Made by a program: the position numbers and the translations under genes. From Methanoculleus sp. (GTDB lineage Archaea > Halobacteriota > Methanomicrobia > Methanomicrobiales > Methanoculleaceae): DNA of 64,000 bases. Each line of letters opens with the position of its first letter. The stretch's first letter is position 1. The stretch covers positions 62,001 through 126,000 of the forward strand of contig JAHDQM010000027.1 in assembly GCA_018433835.1 (NCBI GenBank). Direction: 5' to 3'. Below are positions 44,382 to 53,404 of the stretch, in pieces. The notes beneath the pieces were generated by a model. The model did not search any database and had not been told where the DNA came from. It saw only the letters and a program-made list of their open reading frames with translations.

Positions 44382-44888
44382 ATGGCGGACAGGATTCTTG
44401 TTGCCTATGCCACCCGCTACGGCTCGACCGCAGAAGTGGCGGAGGCGATCGGCGATGTATTCCGGAAGGCAGGCGTTGAGGTCGATGTGCGGCCGGTGAA
44501 CGAAGTCCGGGATCTCTCCCCGTACCGGGCGGCCGTCATCGGGAGCCCGATCTACGTAGGAAAATGGCTCCCGGAATCGCAGGTCTTCATCGAACGGCAC
44601 CAGCAGCACCTGCGCACCATCCCGGTCGCCTACTTTGCCGTGGGGCTTACGGTCGCGGACGGAGGGGCCGAGATCCTCAGGAAAGCGGAAGCGTCGATGG
44701 ACCAGGTCAGGATGCTCGTAAACCCGGTGGACATCGGCATCTTTCCGGGAAGGCTGGAGAGCGGCCGCCTGTCCCTCACCGACCGCACCATCACCAAGCT
44801 TATCCGGGCAAAAACCGGAGACTTCCGCGACTGGGAAGCCGTCCGCTCCTGGGCGGAGGCTGTGCGCTCGAAGATTGCCCCCGCGTGA
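44382..44888 (+). CDS. Flavodoxin domain protein
   Basis: 168 residues, FMN-binding fold. ILVAYATRYGSTAEVAEAIG holds the phosphate-binding loop (TRYGST), VIGSPIYVGKWLPE the second FMN loop. It resembles the HemG/protoporphyrinogen oxidase-like flavodoxins. An ATG at 44346 would add 12 residues; ATG 44382 has a GAGAGGT site 9 bases upstream. Single gene; electron-transfer role assumed. Confidence 0.88.
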   Translation: MADRILVAYATRYGSTAEVAEAIGDVFRKAGVEVDVRPVNEVRDLSPYRAAVIGSPIYVGKWLPESQVFIERHQQHLRTIPVAYFAVGLTVADGGAEILRKAEASMDQVRMLVNPVDIGIFPGRLESGRLSLTDRTITKLIRAKTGDFRDWEAVRSWAEAVRSKIAPA

Positions 44889-45011
44889 CCGGCCACGGCA
44901 AAACGGCATGCAGGCACCGGAACCCTCCCTTTTCTCGTTCACGCCCACCGCAACGCACAAAAAGTGCTTATAGGACGACCGCTCACCTATAAAAATCACA
45001 AGGTGAACCGG

Positions 45012-46712
45012 GTGAATAAATATTCTTTTGTCGCCAGAATGCCCGACAAACCAGGCGCGCTGCATCGCGCGGCCGAGATCGTCAAGTCATATTCGGGCAA
45101 CATCAACCGCATTCAGTACGACCGCAGGATCGATCCCGCCACGGTCTTCTTCGAAGTGACCGCGACGCCCGCGACCTACTCGCGGATGAAGGAAGACCTC
45201 CACGCGATCGGCTACCTGCAGGAAACGCTCCCCACGCCTGGGTTTCTCAAGTTCGCCGTACACGTTCCTCACCAGCCCGGATCCCTCTTCGAGCTCCTCA
45301 CCTATATCACCGGGGCAGGGGCAAACATCGCCTACATCGACTTCGACGACCGGCGGTGCGACCTGCGAGGGTGCGAAGCGCGACTGGCCGAAGGGCAGGA
45401 GCGTGAGCACCGAAGGTGCGAGAAACCGGAGCAGGAGCACCGAAGAACGATGTTCCATCAGGAAGCGACGGACAACGTCTGGAGCTCGAGAAGCCGCCAG
45501 GCTTCGAGCAGGAGTTCGAGCACCGGAGGTGCGAGGTGCGACCCCGACAGGCTCACCATCAGCTTAAACATCGAGGATACCACGATCATCGAGAGCCTGC
45601 TCGACCGGCTGAAGTCACGCTACCGCCTCGAGATCCTCGAGTACGACACGACCGGCGAGAAGCTCGACGATACCGTCTTTTATGTCAGGTTCGCCCAGGC
45701 GGTGCGGGGGCTGATCGGGACGGCCGAGGACGAGTTCCTGCTCTCCCTCCTGCAGGACGTCAACCACATCGTCCAGGAACTCAACAATCTCGGCCAGGAC
45801 CCGAAGGAAGTCTTCGAGTGTATCCTGCTCACAGGCCGGACGCTCCAGAACACCACCGACGACCGGTTTTACGCGGACGTCCAGCGTATCCCCCTCAACG
45901 ACGACGTCGAGGTCTTCTGCTTCCAGATGCCGGGCGGCGGGAACATCTTCCTGCTCCGCGCCCCGGACGAGACCGTCATGATCGACACCGGATACGGGAT
46001 CTACCACCAGGACGCCATGCGGATGTTCCACCACTATGGCCTCGGGGATCCCGGGAGGATTCAGAGGATCTACATCACCCACGCCGACGCGGACCACTGC
46101 GGGGCAGGCGGTCTCTTCGAGGCAAAAGCGTATACGCACACCGGGTCGCTCGAGATCATCCGCCGGGCGAACCGTGCCTACGGCTCGCGCAGCGAGTCCT
46201 CGATCCTCGAGGAGGTCTACACGACCGTCATCAACCTCTTCTCGCATTTCACTCCGCCGGAGAACCCCAAGACTTTCCCGGCGGAGAAGATCGGCACCCG
46301 GTCGATTTTCCCCGTCCTTGCACGCTTTGCGGTCCACGACCTTGAGTTCGAGGTCCTCGAGTCCCTGGGCGGGCACATGCACGGCCAGGTCTACTTCTTC
46401 TGTCCGGGGCACGGGATCATCTTCACCGCCGATACCCTGATCAACTTCGGGAGCCTCGATGAGGACCGGAAACGCTACAACTCGTTGGCCGACTTCCTGG
46501 TGACGTCGGTCAACGTCGACAGCGACTGCGCCCGCAGGGAGAGGAAGGCGCTGCTTGAGCTGGTCCGGAACCTGGACGAGGAACTCGCCCCGACCGGCCG
46601 CCGGTGCCTGGTTGCATGCGGCCACGGCGCCGTCTCGGTGCTGAACAACGGGAAGCTGGAAGCGACCGGCACGATAGAACATTACACGGCCGGAGAGAAA
46701 AGAACACAGTAA
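45012..46712 (+). CDS. ACT-domain / metallo-beta-lactamase fold protein with in-frame repeat insertion
   Basis: 566 residues. Two ACT domains (FVARMPDKPGALHRAAEIVK at 6-25; VHVPHQPGSLFELLTYITGA at 83-102) precede a metallo-beta-lactamase domain with THADADHCGAGG and a later HGAVSVLNNG. The second ACT domain is split by about 60 residues (116-175) of Arg/Glu/Ser-rich sequence (GQEREHRRCEKPEQEHRR). That segment corresponds exactly to a 180-bp hairpin-mosaic insertion. Beyond it the natural sequence resumes, RLTISLNIEDTTIIESLLDR. GTG 45012 chosen, after AAGGTGA; GTG 45003 is possible. Function unknown; ACT domains suggest amino-acid control of a hydrolase. Confidence 0.85.
   Translation: MNKYSFVARMPDKPGALHRAAEIVKSYSGNINRIQYDRRIDPATVFFEVTATPATYSRMKEDLHAIGYLQETLPTPGFLKFAVHVPHQPGSLFELLTYITGAGANIAYIDFDDRRCDLRGCEARLAEGQEREHRRCEKPEQEHRRTMFHQEATDNVWSSRSRQASSRSSSTGGARCDPDRLTISLNIEDTTIIESLLDRLKSRYRLEILEYDTTGEKLDDTVFYVRFAQAVRGLIGTAEDEFLLSLLQDVNHIVQELNNLGQDPKEVFECILLTGRTLQNTTDDRFYADVQRIPLNDDVEVFCFQMPGGGNIFLLRAPDETVMIDTGYGIYHQDAMRMFHHYGLGDPGRIQRIYITHADADHCGAGGLFEAKAYTHTGSLEIIRRANRAYGSRSESSILEEVYTTVINLFSHFTPPENPKTFPAEKIGTRSIFPVLARFAVHDLEFEVLESLGGHMHGQVYFFCPGHGIIFTADTLINFGSLDEDRKRYNSLADFLVTSVNVDSDCARRERKALLELVRNLDEELAPTGRRCLVACGHGAVSVLNNGKLEATGTIEHYTAGEKRTQ
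45355..45543. repeat. 180-bp in-frame hairpin-mosaic insertion with 9-bp flanking repeats
   Basis: GGTGCGACC occurs at 45355-45363 and again at 45535-45543, exactly 180 bases apart. Between them are mosaic hairpins also found in intergenic regions: GAGCACCGAAGGTGCGAG, GAAGCCGCCAGGCTTC and GAGCACCGGAGGTGCGAG. No stop codon arises in the host frame. Confidence 0.88.
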
Positions 46713-46740
46713 CCCGGCCCGCAGAAAAAAGAGAAAAGGA

Positions 46741-47661
46741 TTACATCGCCATCCCGGCAGGTTCGGTCATCTGCTGACCGCCTGCATCCGTTCCGGTCTG
46801 GTTCAGGGGCACGAACCCCTCGTCCAGGACGACCTGCTGCCCGGTGTCACTGAGGATGAAGTTGATGTACTCTGCTGCCAGCCCTGAAGGCTCTCCCCTG
46901 GTGAACATGTAGAGGTCACGAGCGAGCGGATACTCACCCGAGGTCACCGTTTCCTGATTCGGTGCCAAACTGGTGCCGTTCACGGTGAGATTGAGCGCTT
47001 TGACCGTTTCGTCGACGTAGCCGAGTCCGACGTAGCCGATCGCACCGGGCGTCTGGGCGACCGTCTGCTGCATCGCACCGTTCGAGTTCACTTCGAGCTG
47101 GGTGTTGACGAAGTCCTCGCCTTCCATTACGGCTTCGGAGAAGAACTCCCGGGTTCCCGAAGCGCTGTCACGGCCGACGACGACGATCTGCTCGTCCGAC
47201 CCGCCGACCTCGTTCCAGTTGGTGTAGGTGCCGTTGTAGATGCCCCGCGCCTCGCTTAAGGTGAGGTTCTCGACCGTGTTCGCCGGGTTTACGATGACCG
47301 CAATACCGTCGCTCGCTATGGTGGTTTCGACGAGATCGGGATACTGCTGCTCCTCTTCAGGCTTGAGCTCGCGGGAGACCATGCCGATATCGGCAGTACC
47401 TTCACCGACGGCCTGGACACCGACGCTGGAACCACCGCCGCTGACGAGAACCTCAACGTCGGGGTTCATGTTCTGAAACTCTTCGGCAGCACGCTGTGCA
47501 ATGGGAAGCACCGTCGTCGAGCCGGAAACGCTGATGCTGTTCTGATCCTGCTCTCCCGTCACGGGCTGTGCCCAGGCGGTGCCGCAACAGAGTGCGGCAA
47601 GGACGACAAGTCCGGTGAGGACGGCGAGGCCGCCCCGTACAGTAGTCTTTCCACGGTTCAT
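46741..47661 (-). CDS. pstS: Phosphate-binding protein PstS (first copy)
   Basis: 306 residues. Signal peptide ending TAWA, then a PstS/SBP fold: SVSGSTTVLPIAQRAAEEFQ, VSGGGSSVGVQAVGEGTADI, RDSASGTREFFSEAVM and QTPGAIGYVGLGYVDE. Binds extracellular phosphate for a Pst ABC importer. No pstCAB in the window. Closely related to the copy at 48351. Confidence 0.93.
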   Translation of the reverse strand: MNRGKTTVRGGLAVLTGLVVLAALCCGTAWAQPVTGEQDQNSISVSGSTTVLPIAQRAAEEFQNMNPDVEVLVSGGGSSVGVQAVGEGTADIGMVSRELKPEEEQQYPDLVETTIASDGIAVIVNPANTVENLTLSEARGIYNGTYTNWNEVGGSDEQIVVVGRDSASGTREFFSEAVMEGEDFVNTQLEVNSNGAMQQTVAQTPGAIGYVGLGYVDETVKALNLTVNGTSLAPNQETVTSGEYPLARDLYMFTRGEPSGLAAEYINFILSDTGQQVVLDEGFVPLNQTGTDAGGQQMTEPAGMAM

Positions 47662-47848
47662 GGGCGGTTCCTAACGGATCATCCACCATAGTCTTTCCCG
47701 AAGTACACTATATGCACGAGGGATTGTATAGCGATTTATATAGTTACTAGCATAAAAATCTTCCACGCTCTAAAGAGAGTTTCAGCCTCAACAAAGACGC
47801 ATAGAGAAAAAGATCCACCACATCTCCACTCAGCAGGACGGATACATC

Positions 47849-48267
47849 TTATAATACCAGAAGCAGGGAAACGTTTGCAGGGACACGCACAGGCTGCCGG
47901 GCGGCAGAAAGCGGCATTGCTGTTGCCGGATCTCCCGCTGCTGAAACTCCGGGCTTTGCCGAAGTGTAGATCGCGCACTGCCCGGCGACGTCCATGGCCT
48001 TCTGCTCGATCATCCTGACGCCCAGTTCTTCGAGCGCCTCCGTATGGTCCTCAAGAGTATGTTCCCCATTCACTTTGCATCGTCGGCAGCCGAGAGCCCG
48101 AGTGCTCCGGCATCGCTGCTCGCACAGTAGCCGAGGGTTATCAGCGGCACAACAGAGATGACAAGCATTATAACAAGCCTGTATTCTCGAAGAGATGGAA
48201 ACCGGGATATTTGGCGCCCATCCGGAGGAGAAGACGGCCATAAAAGAAGAATGGGAACCCGGTTCAA
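47849..48267 (-). pseudogene. Fragment of a sensor protein (membrane segment plus Cache-like region)
   Basis: The first frame starts at 48267 and has a membrane helix (LVIMLVISVVPLITLGYCAS), then LSAADDAK and a stop. A one-base shift lets the sequence continue as VNGEHTLEDHTEALEELGVR and MIEQKAMDVAGQCAIYTSAK, typical of the extracellular sensor start of archaeal histidine kinases or chemoreceptors with Cache domains. It ends at 47849 without kinase or signalling domains. Decayed between the two PstS genes. Confidence 0.65.
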
Positions 48268-48350
48268 GACGGGTGCGGGAAGACAGAGCGGATCCTCTCA
48301 GAAGATCGCACTGCAATGAGAAAAGGGAATGAGAGAGGCACTATTGCCTT

Positions 48351-49232
48351 TCAGTCAACCCGGACGAATCCCTCTTCCTCGACGATCGCCTGGCCGTCGG
48401 GGCTGAGGATGAAGTCGATGTAGGCCTTCGCGAGACCGGTTGCTTCGCCCTTCGTGAACATGAACACTTCGCGCGAGATCGGATAGGTTCCGGCTTTCAC
48501 GGTCTCGATCGTGGGCGCGACGGCATTCCCGTTCACATCCACGGAGAGGCCTTTCACGGTGTCGTCGAGGTAACCGAGCCCGACGTACCCGACGGCACCC
48601 GGAGTCTGGGCGATGGTCTGTGCCACGGCACCGTTCGAGTTCTTCTCAAGCTGGGTACCGACGAAGTCCTCTCCCTGCATCACGGATTCCTGGAAGTACT
48701 CCCGGGTTCCCGAAGCGCTGTCACGGCCGACGACGACGATCTGCTGGTCCGACCCGCCGACCTGGTTCCAGTTGGTGTAGGTGCCGTTGTAGATGCCCCG
48801 GATCTGCTCCACCGTCAACCGCTCAACGGTGTTTTGCGGGTTGACGATAACCGCGATGCCGTCGATGGCAACGGTGTGCTTGACAAGGTCGGGATACTTC
48901 TCCTTCTCAGCATCCTTCAAGTCGCGGGAAGCCATACCGATACCTGCGGTGCCCTCGCCGACGGCCTGGACGCCGACGCTGGACCCGCCCCCGCTGACCT
49001 GAATATCGGCGCCGGAGTTTTCGGCCATGAACGCCTCAGCGGCCAGCTGGGCAATCGGGAGGACGGTCGTCGAGCCGGTGACCGAGAGGGTCCCGGAGAC
49101 CCCGTCCCCCTGAGTGGGTGTTCCGTTCTCCGTACCTGCCGTGCATCCGGCAACGAGCGTGACGGCGACGGCAAGGAGCGCAAGAACCACGAGAAACGCT
49201 CCGCCACGCCTGACAGAAGATTGACCTGTCAT
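48351..49232 (-). CDS. pstS: Phosphate-binding protein PstS (second copy, lipoprotein)
   Basis: 293 residues. N-terminal lipoprotein signal ending VTLVAGC, then SVTGSTTVLPIAQLAAEAFM, VSGGGSSVGVQAVGEGTAGI, RDSASGTREYFQESVM. ATG 49232 gives a basic N-terminus (MTGQSSVRRGG) and a short hydrophobic stretch. Tandem to the first copy, separated by the sensor remnant. Confidence 0.92.
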   Translation of the reverse strand: MTGQSSVRRGGAFLVVLALLAVAVTLVAGCTAGTENGTPTQGDGVSGTLSVTGSTTVLPIAQLAAEAFMAENSGADIQVSGGGSSVGVQAVGEGTAGIGMASRDLKDAEKEKYPDLVKHTVAIDGIAVIVNPQNTVERLTVEQIRGIYNGTYTNWNQVGGSDQQIVVVGRDSASGTREYFQESVMQGEDFVGTQLEKNSNGAVAQTIAQTPGAVGYVGLGYLDDTVKGLSVDVNGNAVAPTIETVKAGTYPISREVFMFTKGEATGLAKAYIDFILSPDGQAIVEEEGFVRVD

Positions 49233-49314
49233 GTTACTGGTGAGGGTGCGGAGGAGTATAGGGTTTATCGATATTAATCCCGGTTGAATATAGTAAATCC
49301 ATAAACTATTGGGT

Positions 49315-50631
49315 TTATGACAATCTTCCACCGTCACGCGGTCCCCCGACCAGTGCAATCCCCGCACCGAGAACGACCAGGAGCCCGCCGACCAGCAGTA
49401 CCAGGGGGTCCAGCTGGACGAGGAGGAAGAGACTTGAGATGATGCCGACGACCGGGATGACCGGCAGGGACCCGATACTCCCCGGTATCCGGAAGGGCCG
49501 GGCCACATCCGGCGCACGGTACCGGAGCAGGACCACGGACGCGTTGATGACGACGAATGTTACAAAGAGCGTGAAGTTCGTGACGTTGGCAACGAAATCG
49601 ATCTCGCCGGCAAAGAGGAAGACCACGGAGGCGAGTGCAACGGCGACGATGGCCGTCCAGGGCGTCCGTGTCCGGGGGTGCACCCGGGAAAAGACCGTCG
49701 GGAGCGAGAAGGAGGAAGCCATGCCGTAGATGATCCGGGACGACGCCATCATCATCAGGAGCGCAGTGTTTGCTGTAGCAAAGAGGGCGATGACGGAGAT
49801 GAGGGTGAACGCCACGGGGCCGAGAGCGATGGACGCGACGTCGGCGAAGGGTGCCCGCGAGGCGGCGAGCTGCTCGGAGCCGACGACCGAGACGGCGGCG
49901 AGGGATACCAGGATGTAGAGGAAGACGGAGATGGCAAGCGCGATGATCAGGGCGATGGGGATGGTCCGCTCCGGGTTTTTGGTCTCTTCGGAGAGTTTCA
50001 CCATCTCCTCAAACCCCATGTAGGCAAAGAAGACGAGTGCGGACGCCTGCAGGAGGCCCGGGACTCCGAGGGGCATATCGAGGTAGTCCACCTGCCCGAG
50101 GTGCGGGAGGCCGATCAGGATGACCATGACGATGCCCCCTACCTCGATGAGGGTCAGGGCGATAGCGACCCGGGCGGTCTCCTTGATGCCGGAGAACAGG
50201 ATTCCAGCGAGGAAGAGGAGGATCAGGATCGCGGAGGGGATGACCGGAAATCCGACGAGGTCCGAGAAGTAGCCGGCAAACCCGAGCGAGACGGTTGCGG
50301 CGCCGAGGATGCCGGAGAAGATGATCAACCACCCGACGACGAATGCAAGCTTCCTACCGAAGGCGTTTCTGACGTACTCGAACTCGGCGCTCGCACGGGG
50401 ATACATCGACGATAGCTCGGCATAGCTCAGGGCGCTGAACGCAGCGATGGCGGCGGCGATGGCGAACGTCAACCAGACGGCGTTGCCGGCCATACCGGCC
50501 GCTTCCCCGAGCAAGGCGTAGATACCGGCCCCGAGGATGATCCCCACACCCGAGAGGGTGACTGCCGGCAGCCCGAGTTCGCGCCGGAGCTTCGTGCCGG
50601 GATTCGGGGCGTCCGATACCTCTTCCCACAT
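49315..50631 (-). CDS. Amino acid permease (APC superfamily)
   Basis: About 438 residues with 12 predicted membrane helices. VGIILGAGIYALLGEAAGMA is the conserved first-helix motif; FFAYMGFEEMVKLSEE in helix 6 and YPRASAEFEYVRNAFG in the loop are typical of APC amino acid transporters. Alternative start at ATG 50658 adds 9 residues; 50631 fits the family better. Substrate not deducible. Confidence 0.9.
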   Translation of the reverse strand: MWEEVSDAPNPGTKLRRELGLPAVTLSGVGIILGAGIYALLGEAAGMAGNAVWLTFAIAAAIAAFSALSYAELSSMYPRASAEFEYVRNAFGRKLAFVVGWLIIFSGILGAATVSLGFAGYFSDLVGFPVIPSAILILLFLAGILFSGIKETARVAIALTLIEVGGIVMVILIGLPHLGQVDYLDMPLGVPGLLQASALVFFAYMGFEEMVKLSEETKNPERTIPIALIIALAISVFLYILVSLAAVSVVGSEQLAASRAPFADVASIALGPVAFTLISVIALFATANTALLMMMASSRIIYGMASSFSLPTVFSRVHPRTRTPWTAIVAVALASVVFLFAGEIDFVANVTNFTLFVTFVVINASVVLLRYRAPDVARPFRIPGSIGSLPVIPVVGIISSLFLLVQLDPLVLLVGGLLVVLGAGIALVGGPRDGGRLS

Positions 50632-50689
50632 GCGTACAGTCCTATGTTTCTGCACCATTTATGGGTATCCGGCGATTTACCGTACTCCG

Positions 50690-50866
50690 GCGACTGTCGC
50701 CGCGACACCGACGGTGATCCAGGAGAACGTGAAGCACCACATCGGCGAGGAGGAAGAGAAGATCTTTGCGCAGATGCAACAGATGATGAGCAGCGGCGAT
50801 CTCTCGAACCTCGGCAGCCGATACGAGGAGGTAAAGAGAAGCGCGCTGCCGGTTGCGGCACGCTGA
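50690..50866 (+). pseudogene. 3' fragment of a hemerythrin-type gene
   Basis: The frame ending at 50866 reads VIQENVKHHIGEEEEKIFAQ then MQQMMSSGDLSNLGSRYEEV, the C-terminal helices of an HHE cation-binding domain including the metal-ligand HH...E. The N-terminal half with the other His is absent and upstream sequence is the permease start. A truncated copy beside the intact hemerythrin gene. Confidence 0.65.
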
Positions 50867-50997
50867 ACGATCCGGCGTTATCGGTGCAGGCAGGTGCGCA
50901 AGCGCCGATGCCTCTATTTTTTTTTCCCGGCCTGTTAGAATCCGGCGAAATCGTTAAGTACCGCATCCGCTATTCTTCATTCGGATGGAGGACAAAT

Positions 50998-51435
50998 ATG
51001 CCGCAGATTCTTGAATTGATCAGGGACGACCACGACCTTATCAGGGATCTCTTCGACGAGCTCGAGAGCAATCCCGAGACCCGGGATGTCCGGTGCATCA
51101 CGCTCCGCCGCGAGCTGCCGGGGCACGTATACGCGGAAGAGGCCACACTCTATGCGAGACTCGGGGACATGGTGCCGGAGGAGATCCAGCGGTCGCTTGA
51201 CGAGCATACCGAGATTCGTGAAACACTTGCCCGGTTCGAGATGATCCCTCTCAGGGACGACGCCTGGATGCCGGCGCTCGTCGACCTGAGGGAACGGGTC
51301 GAGGCGCACTTCGCCTCGGAAGAGAGGGAAGTCTTCACCCGGGCGGAGCATCATCTCAGCCCGGCTGAATTATTCAGGTTGGGAGAGATGTTCGAAGAGG
51401 AAAAACAGAAAGCGGCACAATTCGCTGCAGGTTAA
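50998..51435 (+). CDS. Hemerythrin HHE domain protein
   Basis: 145 residues, four-helix bundle. HxxxxD-type ligands in LIRDDHDLIRDLFDEL, H in GHVYAEEATLYARLGD, H in SLDEHTEIRETL and VEAHFASEEREVF. Binds a diiron centre and O2 or NO. GGATGGAGGAC provides the ribosome binding site, 7 bases before ATG 50998. Single gene; likely oxygen or iron handling in this anaerobe. Confidence 0.9.
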   Translation: MPQILELIRDDHDLIRDLFDELESNPETRDVRCITLRRELPGHVYAEEATLYARLGDMVPEEIQRSLDEHTEIRETLARFEMIPLRDDAWMPALVDLRERVEAHFASEEREVFTRAEHHLSPAELFRLGEMFEEEKQKAAQFAAG

Positions 51436-51640
51436 CTGCCGGGATGGGCGAGCGCCGGGTAAAGGCAGGGTTTCCCTTCCCGAACTCCGGTGAAGGACCG
51501 AACCGGCAAAGCCCCTCTCATTCCCGTAACAGACCGCTCCGGAGGCAGCCACCCCGGGTAAACAAAAATTGTTGTATATTCCATAATTGTAAAACACTTT
51601 TTCGTAAAAGATATTAACACTGGAGGCAGATTGCCCCTCA
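51436..51640 (+). promoter_or_regulatory. Promoter region of the fused formylmethanofuran dehydrogenase
   Basis: AT-rich region 51560-51620, including TTGTATATTCC, TTGTAAAACAC and AAAAGATATTAAC, ending in CTGGAGGCAG about 15 bases before ATG 51641. Exact TATA element uncertain. Confidence 0.45.
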
Positions 51641-53404
51641 ATGAGAGTTCTCATCACGAGCGGGAGGACGATTGCACAGGGCAGAAAACTCTACTATAAA
51701 GACACGCCCGGATATTCCCATGAAACAGGGCGCTGTTTCGTCAACCCGTTCGATCTCCTGGAACTCGGTGCCGCGGCAGAAGATCCACTCCTCCTCTCGA
51801 CCGAGACAGGAGAAGAGGTATTCATCGCCACACCTTCCGAAGATCTCGTCTCAGGAACCGTATTCATCCCCTGCGGGCCGCATGCAAATGCAATCCTGCA
51901 CGCAAATACGCGGGGAACCGGTGCCCCGGACTACAAATGGCTGGAGGGGACGTTGGCACGGAGCGAGACGCCTCCAAGGTCAGGCTGGGAGATCCTCGTC
52001 GAGGAGGGCGGCACCGTATGCCCCTCGGTGCCGGGGCCCCGCGGGGGAAACGGCGGCAGTTCCGCAACCATCCGCGATGTTGTCTGCCCTCTCTGCGGGT
52101 GCCTCTGCGACGACCTCGTCGTGAGGGTCGAGAACGGGACCGTCACGTCCGTCGACAACGCGTGCTCGCTGGGCTCGGAAAAATTCCTGTCCGGCAGCCG
52201 CCTTACATCCCCAATCGCAAGGAAAGGAGGATCGTGGACACCGATCGGAATTGAAGAGGCGGTCCGGTATACCGCAGAAGTGCTCGGCAACGCCGAAAGG
52301 CCGCTTCTCTTTGGGTGGAGCGGCACGTCCGCAGAAGCACAGTGTATCGGCATCCATATCGCCGAAGAGATCGGGGGCGTAATCGATAACTGTTCGTCGA
52401 TCTGTCACGGTCCATCGATCATGGGCATCCAGGAGGCCGGGAACCCGGGATGCACGCTCGGTGCGGTGAAGAACCGGGCCGATGTCGTGATCTACTGGGG
52501 CTCTAACCCGATAGAGTCGCACCCCCGCCATCTCTCCCGGTATACGACGTTCGTCAACGGGAAGTACCGGGATAACGGATACCGGGACCGGACTCTCGTC
52601 GTCGTAGATATCAGGGAGACCGATACCGCAAAGCTCGCCGACGAATTCATCAGGATCAAGCCTGGTGGAGATTATGCCGTGTTTTCAGCCCTGCGGGCAA
52701 TTCTCAGGGGCCATGCTGATACCCTTCCTCCCAGCGTTGGAGGCGTCACACGGGAGAGGTTGATCGGTCTGGCCGAACTCTGCAGAAACGCCCGGTTCGG
52801 GGCGCTGTTCACGGGGATAGGTCTGACGCAGTCTCCCGGCAGGTACAAAAATGTCAGGAACGCCATCCAGCTCGTCGACGAGCTCAACCGGCATACGAAG
52901 TTCACCCTGACGCCCATGCGAGGTCACTGGAACGTCAACGGCACCAACCAGACGTTCTCCTTCCTCACCGGTTACCCGTACGGCGTCGATTTCTCACGCG
53001 GCATACCGTACTACAACCCCGGTGAGACCACGGCGGTCGACCTGCTCGGCCACCGAGAGGTCGATGCATGCCTCATCATCGGCGCCGATCCCGGGGCACA
53101 CCTGCCGAGGAAGTGCAACGAGCATCTCGCGACGATCCCTACCGTCGTCATCGATCCGTTCGTCTCGTTCAGCACTGCCTTTGCAGATCTCCATATCCCG
53201 GTTGCATGTGTGGGGATCGACTGCGAGGGAACGGGCTACCGGATGGACTCCGTCCCGATCCGGATGCGGAAGGTTCTCGACACCGATCTGCCGACCGACG
53301 AGGAGGTGCTGTCGCGGATACTGCACCTCATACAGGAAGAACGACAGTCCCACAGTGCAAACGTCCTGGAGACACAATCTCCGGAGGCACCGCCGGTATC
53401 ATAG
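51641..53404 (+). CDS. Formylmethanofuran dehydrogenase, fused subunits D and B
   Basis: 587 residues. Residues 1-110 match subunit D (VLITSGRTIAQG, FVNPFDLLELG, FIPCGPHANAILHANTRGTG), a molybdopterin dinucleotide-binding barrel. After a ~35-residue linker comes subunit B, with CPLCGCLCDDL (iron-sulfur Cys from residue 149) and NCSSICHGPS, whose Cys255 is the expected metal ligand (Cys, not selenocysteine). Both sit in the tungsten/molybdenum enzyme that reduces CO2 to formylmethanofuran in the first step of methanogenesis. Subunits A, C, F and G are not in the window, and D and B are usually separate genes. Confidence 0.88.
   Translation: MRVLITSGRTIAQGRKLYYKDTPGYSHETGRCFVNPFDLLELGAAAEDPLLLSTETGEEVFIATPSEDLVSGTVFIPCGPHANAILHANTRGTGAPDYKWLEGTLARSETPPRSGWEILVEEGGTVCPSVPGPRGGNGGSSATIRDVVCPLCGCLCDDLVVRVENGTVTSVDNACSLGSEKFLSGSRLTSPIARKGGSWTPIGIEEAVRYTAEVLGNAERPLLFGWSGTSAEAQCIGIHIAEEIGGVIDNCSSICHGPSIMGIQEAGNPGCTLGAVKNRADVVIYWGSNPIESHPRHLSRYTTFVNGKYRDNGYRDRTLVVVDIRETDTAKLADEFIRIKPGGDYAVFSALRAILRGHADTLPPSVGGVTRERLIGLAELCRNARFGALFTGIGLTQSPGRYKNVRNAIQLVDELNRHTKFTLTPMRGHWNVNGTNQTFSFLTGYPYGVDFSRGIPYYNPGETTAVDLLGHREVDACLIIGADPGAHLPRKCNEHLATIPTVVIDPFVSFSTAFADLHIPVACVGIDCEGTGYRMDSVPIRMRKVLDTDLPTDEEVLSRILHLIQEERQSHSANVLETQSPEAPPVS

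Noticed and set aside
43653..45065. 470-residue frame extending beyond the TPR gene
   Set aside because: The N-terminal extension lies opposite the flavodoxin gene and has shadow-like composition; the TPR protein starts at 44294.
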